Positions 1 to 11,559 of a stretch of 64,000 bases of DNA are shown in pieces (position 1 is the stretch's first letter; each line of letters opens with the position of its first letter). The position numbers and the translations under genes are program-made. Under the pieces are notes generated by a model. The model was not told the DNA's origin, ran no database searches, and was given only the letters and a program-made list of their open reading frames with translations. The DNA comes from Cavia porcellus (lineage: Eukaryota > Chordata > Mammalia > Rodentia > Caviidae): positions 23,084,532-23,148,531 of the forward strand of contig NW_026947503.1 of NCBI RefSeq assembly GCF_034190915.1, given 5' to 3'.

Positions 1-389
1 AATAGAAAATTTATCACCAGAAGCAAAGAAATGTTAAATGGTAGGCAGAAGGAAAATCATAAGATTTCAGAAATATAAATCTATGAAAAGAAACAGTATG
101 CAGGAAAAATAAAGATGGAATGTTTCATTTTGCTTCTTTCTAATGGATCTAAAAGGCAACTGCTTATATTGGGTGATTAGTGATTATAACATATAAAGCA
201 GGAAAGTGAATTATAACAGTGTCACAAGAAATGAATAAAGCTACGAGGACTTCTCCAGTATTTAAACTACCCGTGAAATAAAAAGTGTTATTTAAGGTAA
301 AAACAGAATGATTAAAAATGTGTGTTCTATCTGTAGTGATATATGCCCATCTTATAGCAGCATAATTCACAGTACTTAAATCTTTGAAG

Positions 390-880
390 CAGCATGTATG
401 TCCATCAGCACATGAGTGGATAATGAAAATGTGGTTTTATACACAATACAGTACTGAAAGAGATTAGCCACTTGTAGGAAAATTGACACATCTTGAGACC
501 ATAATGTTAAGTAAAATAAATCAGGCACAGAAGGTTAACTATTGCATGGTTTCTCTTTCGAGAAACCCAATGAACAAATAATGAGCAAAATAAAAGATAG
601 ATGATAGAAAGGTGTAGATTTAAAAGGAGAAAGGGATCAAGCAATGGGGCAGAGAAGGAGGATGAGAAAACTCATTAAAATGTGTTAGGTACATGTACTA
701 ACTCCACCCAAGGAATGTAAACATTATGTACTACAGACATTCCAAAAAAGAAAGGAAACAACAAAGGAATGGAATGGGAAAAGAGAGAAGGTAAAGTGGA
801 TAAAAACAGCAATTAAGATGTATTATGTATATGTATCAATTCCCTACAAGGAATGTAACATGTACTAATAAAAAATTTTA
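390..880 (+). mobile_element. Eroded L1 3' end
   Basis: This is an old L1 fragment covering the ORF2 C-terminal end and part of the 3'UTR, in sense orientation. Recognisable landmarks are the 'tgtccatcagcacatgagtg' and 'gaaaatgtgg' segment near 400-435, the 'attatgttaagtaaaataa' segment near 500-520, and a purine-rich stretch near 625-675, all in the order seen in mammalian L1. It ends near an A-rich stretch around 870-900. No frame is intact. The assignment is from remembered L1 landmarks, not alignment. Confidence 0.6.
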
Positions 881-1019
881 ATCTGTGAAAATAAAACAGA
901 AAATGTACAAATACAGTTTATATCAATTCAAATGCATCAACAATCACTTCAAATATGATGATATAAATACATGAATTATAATTCAAACAAATGATTAAAA
1001 TGTAGTTATATTGGTCCTT

Positions 1020-1530
1020 AAATATAAAGACTAACTTTGAAAGGTTCAGGTTAAAAGTAAATGGATAGAGAAACATATGTCATGGTAACACTAATCAAAA
1101 GAAAGCTGGAGTAGCTATATTAATTTCAGGCAAAACAGACCACATGAAAAGGAAAACATCAATAATAAAGAGGAAAAACAACACACTGGCAAATGGGTTA
1201 ATTCAATTCTTTAAGCAGACATAATATCTAAGAGAGTGTCAAAATATTTGGAAGAAATATGTACAAAATCCAAATCTGAGAAAGGACTTGTACCCAAAGT
1301 ATAGGAAGAATTCTTAACAATCATCGATAATAGAATAACCAACTACATAAACAATCAAAAGGAGGTAGATAGCAAGCATATGAAAAGATGACAAACATCA
1401 TTTAGCAATGAAGAATTACAAATGAAAATAATGAGTTACAATTATACCCTTATTAGAACAGCTAAAATCAGAAACCCTGATAATTCCAAATGCTGGTAAG
1501 GGCATGGGCATGCAAACTGATGTGGCCATA
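1020..1530 (+). mobile_element. Eroded L1-type LINE fragment
   Basis: This is a second old L1-like fragment in sense orientation, directly after the first. Landmarks are 'cactaatcaaaagaaagctg' near 1088-1110 and the 'catatgaaaagatgacaaac' segment near 1377-1397, which matches the end region of L1 ORF2. It lies downstream of another 3' end, so it is a separate insertion. No intact reading frame remains. Confidence 0.5.
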
Positions 1531-2000
1531 TGAGAAAAGCAATTGGCATCTTTTTAAAACTCTGTTATCATTGTGGTCCAGCAGTTATGTTCCCCCTATT
1601 TGAAAGATTCTTGTATCTTACAACCCCTTCTTCCCTGCTTAAGAGTATAATAGCCAGTCTTTCAGAATTTATACTCTCTAGAAACTTTGATTTATTCATT
1701 AAACAGACTGAATGAGTGGTTAACTAGGAAATTAGGTCTATTTCCACCATTCCAAGCACCTCTTTTAGCTACCATTCTATTTCTGAGCCACGCTGGAAAC
1801 CATATTAAACATGGAGCTATTGGATATGTGAAACTGCTCTAGGATGCTACCCCCAGATTATTAACATCAGTATCCTCATATTGCCTCAATCCTGTCTGCA
1901 TATTTACCCCTTTTTACCTAGAAATACTGATTCTTAAATAGCAATTAGGATATTCCTACATTACTTAGTTTTCCTTATTTCATCAAATTATATCCAAGCT
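1531..2000. other. Unassigned AT-rich interval
   Basis: No gene or repeat that I can name is visible. The one open frame here has no family resemblance and looks like chance. Confidence 0.5.
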
Positions 2001-2376
2001 TGTCTTAGTTACTCTCTAATTGCTGAGACAAAATACTCAACACCCAAAAATAAAGGAAGAAACATTTGTTTTAGCTTACATTTTGTAGAAGTTTTAGTAC
2101 TTAGAAAGCTGACTTCAAGGCAGGGCAGTATGGCAGAGGGGCACATGAAGAAAAACAGTCCATGGAAAGACTGACAGGAGGAGGCAGCAGCAGCAGCAGC
2201 AGTAGCAGTGAGCCTGCCTTTCAGACTACAATCCTGTTGGTTGGTGCCACCCACAACCACAGTAGGCCTTCTCATTACTCATACCCAGAACTTAATTCAT
2301 ATTAACACACACTCCAGCCACCTGTGAAACCCCCACTTAAGAGACATGAAACTTTGGGGAGATTTAAGCCATAACA
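2001..2376 (-). mobile_element. Solo LTR, MaLR-type (ERVL-MaLR), reverse
   Basis: The plus strand starts TGTCTTAGTTAC and ends ATAACA, the expected TG...CA termini of a reversed MaLR LTR. The interior follows the reversed LTR order: an 'attgct...acaaaatac' block, a 'tttgttttagcttac' block, a purine-rich central part with a CAG run, then the block ending near 2340-2376. A 5-bp near-duplication flanks it (aagct before, aggct after). No internal retroviral coding sequence is seen. Confidence 0.6.
2182..2212 (+). repeat. Short CAG tract
   Basis: A run of CAG triplets with one TAG interruption, lying inside the MaLR-type LTR. Confidence 0.8.
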
Positions 2377-3725
2377 AGGCTTTTCCTTCAGGGCACAAAA
2401 GCTTCTCTCTTCATGAATAGTAAATATGTCTTTTATATCATAGTCTCACTTTATCTTCTAAATACTTTTCTTTAAGCTTCATATTTTAGGCTTCAAGTTG
2501 ATTTACGAACAACTTAGAGAAGTCTGAGAAAATACCTTTTCTCATAAAATCCAGGCTTTTAAAATCTTTGTCACATTGTAGACTTAAAACTCAGCTTTTA
2601 AACTCAAGCTGAACAATTATTTCCGTGTTCTAAGCAGTTGGTGCTGTTCCTTTCCTAAGGCAATGAATTTAGATTTAATACAGAAATGGAGCAAGAAAAG
2701 AAAGTAATTCTGTCTCCATGGAGGAATCTCATTTCCTGTCAGGACAATTTGTTCACAACTACTTACCTAGTCAATATATTAAATCTTCAGGAATGAGTAA
2801 ACTACATACGCTTCATTCAGGCTCACTTCTCTAAGCTATTTGTATAATAGTTTTCTGCAATTTAAAGTTATATTTTTTGATCAGACTTTCACTTGCAAAT
2901 ATGTCAGGTAGATTATTTGGTCAATCACATTATAAAGTGTGTATTTCTCCAAGCAAGCAGTCCTGGAATAGGGCAGGATGTCCCTGAAGAAAAAAAAATG
3001 TAAATTCTCTCTATCTACATTTGTAGGACTATTCACGGTTTACAAAGGCTTAAGTATGTACATAAAATGTTTTATTAAAGAACACAGGCCCATGTCTTAA
3101 GAAAACAAGGAGCAATGTTCAGCATTTTCCTACCTACATTATTAAAAATGACTGTGACTTCAACAAGAAAAGAGTTAAATACTCAACAAGTCAGCGCTAA
3201 AATGACTGGTGTCCGATTTCTCCATGTTAATGCTTATCTCTTTGTCATTAATAAGCAATTTGATAAATTGAGGCTATGACAATATCCTAAAACTGTCAAA
3301 CATTTACTTGTCTCAACATTTCTAAATAATTTTCTCCTCTATTATTTCTACTGCATTATGATTCTACTGTAAAGAAATGTATTAATCGTCTTCTATTTAT
3401 TTATATTTACAGGAACTCATGGTCTCTTATTTTATCAAACATATTATAATCCCTTATTCGTTGTTTCTTTTAATCTATAACTTATCCAAAGTTATCCAGC
3501 AAGAGTTCCTTATAACTGTATCCTTTTTCTTTTTTTAACCTTCAATTTACATTGCTTTTTCATTACCACTGTTAACTGCCTCCTGTTCTTAAATTTGTTT
3601 CCTTGCATACTCACTAATATATCTAATTGTGATATAAAAGAGATTCCTCATAAAATCTCAACATTTTCTTCAAAGATTTCTCATTTAAATGGGCTTCGGT
3701 TGTTGTGAAACTGTCTGCACTAAAA
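2377..3725. other. Unassigned AT-rich interval
   Basis: No coding region, RNA gene or named repeat recognised. Confidence 0.5.
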
Positions 3726-3730
3726 AATTT

Positions 3731-3792
3731 ATGAAGGCTCAAGAGCATTTACCTTGCTTGCACAAGAAGGGATTTGATCCTCACACCATGCG
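3731..3792 (+). mobile_element. Eroded ID-like SINE fragment
   Basis: A tRNA-like core is visible: 'ggctcaagagcatttacctt' then 'gcttgcac', then a B-box-like 'ggatttgatcctcaca'. It is much more diverged than the other ID-type copies in the window, and has no tail that I can delimit. Confidence 0.4.
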
Positions 3793-4066
3793 GGAAGGAG
3801 TCACATTCAGTACAGTGAGGAGAAGAAAAGAAGCAGCAAGAGGAGAGAAAATGAGAATTTACAGGTGAAAAAGCTGTTGTCAGGTCTCAGACACCCTAAC
3901 CAACTCTTGCTTTTCACCATTTGTTAGCATTCACCAGAGTTTGGAAAAGTATCTGTCTGTTGTTTTTATGTCTTTAGCTTTCTTTTTATCAAGTAAGAGT
4001 AGGACTTCAATGCAATACTACTTTAGTGTTTGGGTTACGTGGGTGTATCATCCATCACAAGCTTTT

Positions 4067-4180
4067 TTTTTTTTTTTTTTTTTTTGCTTTTTTTCATTTT
4101 TTATCGGTACCAGGGATCGAACTCACGACTGCCTGCTTGCAAGGCAGGCACTTATGCCGCTGAGCTAAATCCCCAGCCCT
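4067..4180 (-). mobile_element. ID-type tRNA-Ala SINE with target-site duplication
   Basis: On the plus strand the copy reads poly(T), then a reversed tRNA-like body ending 'ctaaatccccagccct'. The body has A-box and B-box sequences and a TGC anticodon-like loop in sense. It is flanked by a 14-bp direct repeat with one mismatch, catcacaa[g/a]ctttt, at 4053-4066 and 4181-4194. Low divergence from the 62.66-kb copy suggests a fairly recent insertion. Confidence 0.9.
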
Positions 4181-4410
4181 CATCACAAACTTTTGATTTT
4201 CAGTAACTATTTCACTCTGTCTCACTGTAAGGGTATACAGATCAGTGAGAGTTTAAAGATTCTCTGTATATTTCATGCTTTCACTTTAAAAATATTAACA
4301 GTATTCTTCTTTGAAACCATCATATTTGTAAACATCCAATGATGACGTTATTATTATTTCTGTCCCAGGTTTATTAGATGAAATTGTCTAAACCTGTTTG
4401 ATGAACTTGT

Positions 4411-4460
4411 GAAGAGAAGAAGAAGAAGAAGAAGAAGAAGAAGAAGAAGAAGAAGAAGAA

Positions 4461-4492
<32 letters not shown>

Positions 4493-4602
4493 AGCAGAAA
4501 AAGAAGAAGAAGAAGAAAAAGAAGAAGCAGAAAAAGAAGAAGAAGAAGAAGAAGAAGAAGAAGAAGAAGAAGAAGAAGAAGAAGAAGAAGAAGAAGAAGA
4601 AA
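4411..4602 (+). repeat. Long (GAA)n tract
   Basis: About 190 bp of nearly uninterrupted GAA triplets, with a few GAAGCAGAAAAA-type interruptions near 4490-4535. The poly-Arg and poly-Leu open frames across it are artefacts of the repeat. Confidence 0.98.
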
Positions 4603-6175
4603 TGAGTTCTGCCTATGAATTATCTGATTCAATTTTTCCACATCCTACTGAGATGTTGACAATATCTTTTTGTCTTACACAATGAAATATGAGGCTTTGA
4701 CAAGTCAAATAGGCCAGGCATGGAGGGGTGACTTTGTTAGAGATCATGATCTTATAAAAATCTCCTATATCCTACCTTACAACTTACATCTACTAGTAGT
4801 TACATCTACAACTTACATTTTACCCATTTATTTCAGAATATAATGTACTGGTTTTCAAATATCTCTCCTTATGGGTCCATTTTACCATCTTTAGTGCCTT
4901 TGATATCCTCAACTTGTGTTGCCATCATCTTTTCTAATGCACAAAGTACTAAGGTAAAAGAAAATTCTGAAAACAAAGTCAGTGTGACGCCGGATTCCTA
5001 TTTGTTTTCTGAGGATGGAAGCTATTGTCCCTTGTGGTATAGGAACACTGTGCCAGTGTATGCTCAGAGCCTTCGTATATCGTGAATGGTGCTACAGATT
5101 TATAGGTTGGAAATTTGCAGAATCACATTTTTGCTTCACTCTATCCCAGGCTTGTTTACTGGGAAAAATATTCATCTGAGCACTTGGGGAAATATTCATC
5201 TGACCGTACAACCTGTAGTTTAAGGAAAATATCTGTATGTGAGAATCTGGACAAATAATGTAAGAGCCAATGATGTAGTGTGTGTGTGTGTGTGTGTGAG
5301 TACATGTGTGTGTACAAAACAAATCACAGTTTTCTCATTTGTCATCAAATGTGCAGAGACACAGCTTATAGAGATTAGTCTACCTTTTAAGAAATTTTAA
5401 AATTTTCAGCCTGAGTTCATTATTCATTTTAATTTCACATCCTATTAACTAAATAGAAATTTCTTATTAGGTCTCTAAATATGCAGCATTTGAATCAAAG
5501 AAACATTTGCTCTTCTCTTTTTCTTAAAGAACTATTAAATTATTATCCATGTTTTAATTGTATAAAATTAGTAAAATTAACATTTCACTCAGTTTAAATA
5601 ATTTTCTCATTTCCTAAATATTTATTGTAAAGAGAGAAACCATTAATATGATCTGATTCTTGGAACTAAAAAATTTTTGGCAATATTTAGGAAAATATCT
5701 GACTCCATGAGATAAAGTTGATATATAGGAGAGCTATAACTTTAAAACTGAAAAATGAAATACAAAAAGAACAAAGAAAGGAAAGAAAACAGACAGGAAA
5801 GGTTTGTACCTACAAGTGGATAGAGGGAAAACAGGACAATTTTATTAAACATTATTATCACAAAATAAATAGTCTTTGTATTTTCCATAAGGAAATTCAT
5901 TTTTCAAGTTGGAAATGATGGCAAACACTATGAACAGAATGGGAAACATCAAAAGAAATGTAGTGTAATGTATCAATTAAGCAAACTTTTATTGTTACTA
6001 ATAAAGGACAATATTATTTCTAATAGAAATATAAACTGAAAATCTTTCCTGATGCATTTTGAAAACATGCATACATTTTTAAGTATTTTCAATTGTTTCA
6101 CTGTCTCTAAGAAAGAAAACTAAAGATATTTCAAATATTTCAGTAATAGAGTGTGAGTTATATAAAATGTATGTG
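4603..6175. other. Unassigned AT-rich interval
   Basis: Contains only a short GT microsatellite near 5276-5312. No gene recognised. Confidence 0.5.
5276..5312 (+). repeat. (GT)n microsatellite
   Basis: Alternating GT dinucleotides with minor interruptions. Confidence 0.95.
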
Positions 6176-6178
6176 GAA

Positions 6179-6275
6179 GGGCTGGAAATTTAGTTCAGTA
6201 GCATAAATGCCTGCCTGGCAAGCACCCAGTGAAGAGTTCCATCCCGATACCAAAAAAAGATATATATATATATGG
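6179..6275 (+). mobile_element. ID-type SINE
   Basis: Starts gggctggaaatttagttcag, the ID head with A box, and continues through a diverged B box 'gagttccatcccgatacc' to an A-rich then (TA)n tail. More diverged than the copies at 57 and 62.7 kb. Confidence 0.8.
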
Positions 6276-6369
6276 AACATTATAATTTATCATTTTAAAA
6301 TTTAACAATATACATTTAGTAAAATATTGCCATCTTACTAAAACTACAAAGGTTCTGTACAGCAATGAA

Positions 6370-6830
6370 AGCAATTAAAAATTGAGACAGTCCATATATT
6401 GCAAGAAAATATTTGCAAGCCGTGTATTTGATAAAAGGTTGACATTTAAAATATCGGGGGAACTCAGACAACTCAGTAGCATAAAAAAATTAATAACCAA
6501 ATGACATAAATAGTCATCTCTTCAAAGAATATATAAAGAATATATAAAAGAATATATAAAAATTGCCAAAGGTATAGGAAAAGATACTTGTCAGTACTCA
6601 TCAAAGAAATGTAACTGAAACCACAGTGAAACGTCATACTCCACCCATTAGGATAATTCTTTCAAAAGACAAAGAAATAACAAATATTGGTAAGTATTCA
6701 GAGAAAAGGAAACTGTTTTACACTGTTGGTGGAACAATAGATTAATACAGCTACAGAGGAATATACTATGCAGTTTTGTAGAGAAATTAAAAATAAACTA
6801 TCATATAATACAGCAATCCTTCTGTGCATA
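6370..6830 (+). mobile_element. Eroded L1 ORF2 3' fragment
   Basis: Old L1 fragment in sense. The order 'atttgcaagccgtgtatttgataaaagg', 'gaaatgtaactgaaaccaca' and 'cactgttggtggaac' corresponds to the distal ORF2 of mammalian L1. Frames are broken throughout. It contains a short local triplication of an AATATATAAA-type unit near 6527-6560. Confidence 0.6.
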
Positions 6831-8165
6831 TTTGCACACAAATGTGTGATTTTCATAATTTTTACAATTTAACATCACTGAAATCGAGAAAGAATGCATA
6901 AATGCTGCCAGTCAGGGCCTCCCCAGTGATGACATAAGACACATGCACCACTTAAAAAGAGGTGTGTCACCAATGCTCTAAACTGCCTAAGAAATGATAC
7001 TACATAGGGAAAAAAAATTAAAAGTCTATTAAAAGTGGGACCAACTATCTGATAAAGTTTTAGGAATAATTTACCTAATTTATTTCATTTATACTTTCTG
7101 CATTACATCTGTGCAAGAATGATATATCACAATTTTAAAAGTGAAAAGTATGTTTAAAAAGCTCTTTAATAAAGGTATAAAGTAAGTAAAACATCTAAAT
7201 GTTTGAAAAAGCAATGTAACTTAATGATGGTGTTTCTATGCAGCACATGAAAAATTCTGTTTAATAAGTGAATGATCTTACACTCAAGGATATAACAGAA
7301 TCTCATTTTATTTTTCAAAAAACAATTGTGCTGATGTGCCTTTGAAAAAATATTCAAAATAAAAATACAAAACAAATTGTGAAATAAGTACATTGCATTG
7401 TGTAGTCAATTCTTGATTTTTTTATTACTATACATTTTCAGTGTATAGGGAGTGCATTCATCATGGGGGGTTGATAGGTACATAACTCATGTATTTTTGG
7501 GTTTCTTTTCCCCTTACCTCTGATCCTTCTCTCCTTTCTATATCTCTTAACCCCCTTCTCTTTTACAAAAGATCTATAACCCTGTTTCCTAATACTTATC
7601 TTTTATTTTGCTCTTTGATTTAGTTATTATTTTATTTTTCATTTAAGAGAATGAATGTGATATTAAAGCTTGGCCATATATTTCTATTTTTAAAAAATCC
7701 ATTTTTATAATCAAACTAACAAATGTATTTTCCTAAGACAAAAACTAAACATAAAAATTGCTTCAATTCTTCATGACCAAAGGAATTAGTTTCAAAGTAT
7801 AAAGGAATTATGCTCCCAATCTTTCAATTATAGGTTTTGAAATGGCTTTGCGAGAGGATACATAAAGAGAGGAGAGATGAGAGAAGACACGAGGCAGTAC
7901 TAAACTGATAGAAGAGTGGACAGGGATTTCCAGTAAATTTTGAGGCAAAAAGAAATACAATAATTAAAATACTGTTTGAAATAGTATTATTTCTTTAAAT
8001 AAAATAAAGTTGATATATGAAGTGTCAATCTGCATGTGAATTTTCACTTTCAAATCTTTCCTCTCTTTTAATTATTAAAGCAAAATATTCTATTTGATTT
8101 TGGATTCAAACAAGCTTGTTGCCTGGCAAAGCTAAACCTAGAAAGAGAGAGAAAAAATGCATTTC
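6831..8165. other. Unassigned AT-rich interval
   Basis: No gene or confident repeat. The pyrimidine-rich stretch near 7500-7570 might be an old reversed L1 3'UTR, but I cannot show it. Confidence 0.4.
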
Positions 8166-8169
8166 ATAT

Positions 8170-8406
8170 TGTTACAGGCCCTACTGGTAGTTTTTGTGCA
8201 TGCCTGCTTGATGTGTAATTTGCTTCTCCATTTGCCCCTGATTTAATCAATTTTATCGGAGCAATTAATCTCATTGGTTGGCCATAATTCTATCCTACCT
8301 CATGCTCACCTTGAAGTTCCCATTTTTCCCTACCTCAAACCTGCCTCACTTGTGGTTTATTCTATAAAAGTCCCTCGAAAAGACAGTCTTCGAAAATCCA
8401 CTTGAG

Positions 8407-8455
<49 letters not shown>

Positions 8456-8640
8456 TCTTTCTCTCTCTCTCTCTCAAGTAAATATATTCTGCTCATAACC
8501 ATCATTATTCCTAAAATTCGTTCTTCAATTTTAGAGAACATTAACTCTTACCTGACACCTAGTAGGTTGGGAATTTCTTGTCTCATATCACTATGCAACC
8601 TACCTCACTGGTGAGCTATGAGATAGCATCCACCTTACAA
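8170..8640 (+). mobile_element. LTR-like segment with TATA box and CT tract
   Basis: Shares a linear order of landmarks with 48255-48950: 'cccatttttc', a 'tctataaaag' TATA-like box (8361-8370 here), a 'cagtctt' block shortly after, a CT-rich stretch, and then a 'tatattctgctc' block. This is the layout of a retroviral LTR promoter. The family is not identified, the boundaries are approximate, and no viral coding sequence is attached. Confidence 0.45.
8409..8476 (+). repeat. (CT)n microsatellite
   Basis: CT dinucleotide tract, interrupted once near 8452-8460. It lies within the LTR-like segment, at the place where the 48-kb copy has a much shorter CT run. Confidence 0.95.
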
Positions 8641-8649
8641 AGAGTTACT

Positions 8650-10560
8650 CTTTGCAAGGTGGAGAAAAAACTGTTCATGGATAAATTGCTAAGAGTTCCT
8701 CTTGTTGAACAGCAATATGACTCACTGGGCATTTTTTCAAAATCCTTCCTGTGAAGGAATACAAGCAAATGTGTTTCATGTTATTCTAACTTTAATATGT
8801 TAGAATAAAAAACTGTATAACAGATTTTTAGCTTATACAAGTCCATCATTAAATTATTGCCATTTACTTATTCTAGATGCATAGTTTCATACATAAAATA
8901 TGATATGTTTTACAGATTTTAACTCATTCTGCTTTTAAATATTTAATCATGAGGTTTCTGGGATGCCTGTAAAAGGAAGATAGTGAACCAGTGGATACAT
9001 TCTTAACCCTTTAAAGATATGTCTGGTATATTATTATAGTGTTCCTAATAAAGATAGTAGGATTTTACCCTTAATTTATAAAACAGAGAATTAATCTGTG
9101 TAAAGAATATAACACATTTGTTTTTCAAAATTTAAGGAAATATTTAATGGCAAAGTTCCATCTCTAGAGACAGTAGTTGTATCAGTGTAGCTACAATCAG
9201 TCTGACAGCTCTCATTTGCATTACAAATGTTTGTAATAGAAAAGTAAATCATTCTTGTTGAAATTTAATTTGCCGATTTATTAATCCAAGGTAATCAACG
9301 AATAAGTTTTCAAGTGAAATAGAGCTGAATTTAGTGAAATTTCATTGACCTTTATAAGTTCTCCCAAAGAGAAAACAAAAGAAATAAATGTGTCAGCAGA
9401 TGTTATTAAACTTTCAGGGTCCAAGATCACTTTGAGATTATTTAGTAAAAACAATTGTGCTTTCCCAACTGGAGCACATTTTGCTCGACATGTATTTCAC
9501 AAAAGAAAGAAAACTAAAATTCATCATGCAAAACCCTCCCTTTACTTTCTGATTTCATGAAAAATTAGCCACTTCCTTTTTTAAGAAGAGAATTAAATTC
9601 AAGGGCAATAAAACCTTTAATTCCTCTCAAAAGGTCAAATTCTAAATAATGATTGCTGTGCTTCAATAAAAGCTTAAAATTATAAAGTTAACTTTAACAT
9701 ATGTGACATTTTTTAGTTTGTGCCAGCTTGTTAGACATGGCACATCAACAAAATTCAGAAAGATTTAGAAGCTTTTGAGTTAAATATGTATCATATCAGG
9801 GTCTTCATTCTCAAAGCAATGAAATCATCTTTTACCTGCGTTTCGTTATTAAAGGGAAAAAAACAGTCAGATTGAACAACATTAGCTACTAATTGATTTT
9901 TTAATGTCTTCAGATTTATACCTGATTTTAATATCTTCAGGCTTATACCACACAGACACACACATGCATACTTATAGTATAGAAATATATACTTTTTTTC
10001 CAATCTCCTTTTATACAATATATTACCTAAAATGGCTAGTAAATTTTATTAAGATTTATAAAAAAGAATCTTCCTGATTAAGACAGTGCTCTTTTATTTG
10101 TCCAATTTACATCAGTTCAGCCAGATCATTAATAAGTTTGATCTGAAGATATTTTTGAATAGGTTTTATTTTTGTGTTTAAAAACGTATTAATAGAAAAG
10201 GCCATCTGGCAGTAACTTAATAATATTTTTTCTGGAAAGACAGAAATACTGTATCTTAAAAATAAAAAAGCTTCACATTTTCCTCACATTTCTTCACAAA
10301 ATTCGTGTTTATGTGCAACTGAAATCCTATTTCTGTTAAAATACATCCTTCTTGACATTTAAGGACTGAGGTCAGCAAGTGCACTTGGCAGTCCATCCTG
10401 CACTAGGAAACACAAGCCCTCAGACTGTGGAAACTTTTCCTTTATAAAGTAGAAATTCCATGTGTTCTCAACCTATTAGGCTGACTATTAGACCACTACA
10501 TTTTTTCAGTTTAAATTTTTCTTGCAAAAGTAACATTTTTACCATTTCAGAATTTTCTGT
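8650..10560. other. Unassigned AT-rich interval
   Basis: No gene, RNA or named repeat recognised on either strand. Confidence 0.5.
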
Positions 10561-10566
10561 ATACTT

Positions 10567-10915
10567 CAGTTAGTTATCTATTATAGTGTAACAAATTATC
10601 CTCAAAATTAGCATCTAAAAACCAAAAACATTATTACCTTACAGTTTCTGTTGCTCATGAACTTGGGAGTCATTTGGCAGGGTGGTTCTGGCTCAGGGTC
10701 TTGCGAGGATGTAGGCACTGAGCCAGGGATGCTGGCCTCTGAAGACCGGCTGGAGATGGAGGCTTCACTGGCAAGGTCATTCAGTCCGATTGCTATTAGC
10801 AGGAAGCCTCAGCTTCTGGAAGGATGTGACCAGCAACCTACTTTCTCATCAGATGAAGTCCATAGGCCCCGCCTGACATGACAACTGCTTTCTTGCAAAG
10901 ACAGTGAAGTGAAAG
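10567..10915 (-). mobile_element. Old mammalian LTR, MLT1-like, reverse (probable)
   Basis: Opens 'cagttagttatctattatag' and 'gtgtaacaaatta', continues to 'cagtttctgttgctcatgaa', 'ggttctggctcagggtc' and ends near 'gacatgacaactgctttc'. That succession is common to a widespread old mammalian repeat, which I assign to the MLT1/MaLR class from memory. The family name needs a repeat search. The open frame across it is incidental. Confidence 0.45.
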
Positions 10916-11384
10916 AGCAAAAGGAAAATTTCAATGTCTATGTAAACTAGTCTCAGAAGTTCCATAGTACCACTTCGATTTTACTTTACTTAGTAGAAGT
11001 GGATCACTAATTCCATAGAAGTAAGCTCGATTTCTTGATACAAAGACAATAATGACTTTATAGACATATTTTTAAACATCACAGGCTTTGGCATTTTCTA
11101 AAGAACCAAAAAGGCCTTTGAGGGTGACAAAATAAACTATACAAGAGAACCACATTTAACGGGGTTTTAATCAGTGAAATATATCAATTATTTTATTCTG
11201 CCATGTACTAAGCACAAAGTGACTCATTTAATACTTCCAAGGTCATCTTAACATTTTTATAAGAAATATCCAGAAGAATTTTAGAGGGAATAGAATCATT
11301 TGATTCAGACTTTGCTACATTTCTTTTCTTTCTTTTTTCCCCCTTCTGTTCCATGGCCCTACCTAACCACCACCACCCCCTACC

Positions 11385-11555
11385 CTCGACCCAGGGGTTG
11401 AACTCAGGGCTTTTCTACTAAGTTGGTTCTACAGCATTTTTCAAGAAACCTTTTGAGACAAAGTCTTCTCAATCACCAAGTTGTTCAGGCTGTGTTCACA
11501 TTTGCAATCCTCTTGCCTCAGTCTCCCAGAGTGTAGGAATTAAAAATGTAGGCCA
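11385..11555 (-). mobile_element. B4-like (ID+B1 composite) SINE, reverse
   Basis: Reversed ID part ('ccaggggttgaactcagggc') followed by a reversed B1 part ('tttgagacaaagtcttctca', 'cctcagtctcccagagtgta'), the order expected of a B4/ID-B1 composite read on the opposite strand. Diverged. Confidence 0.65.
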
Positions 11556-11559
11556 ATAT

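Noticed and set aside
4354..4641. Open frames of poly-Leu and poly-Arg/Lys
   Set aside because: Pure products of the GAA/TTC repeat, with no conserved ends.
10651..10881. 76-codon open frame as a small gene
   Set aside because: Lies in an old LTR-type repeat that is GC-richer than its surroundings. No conserved motif.
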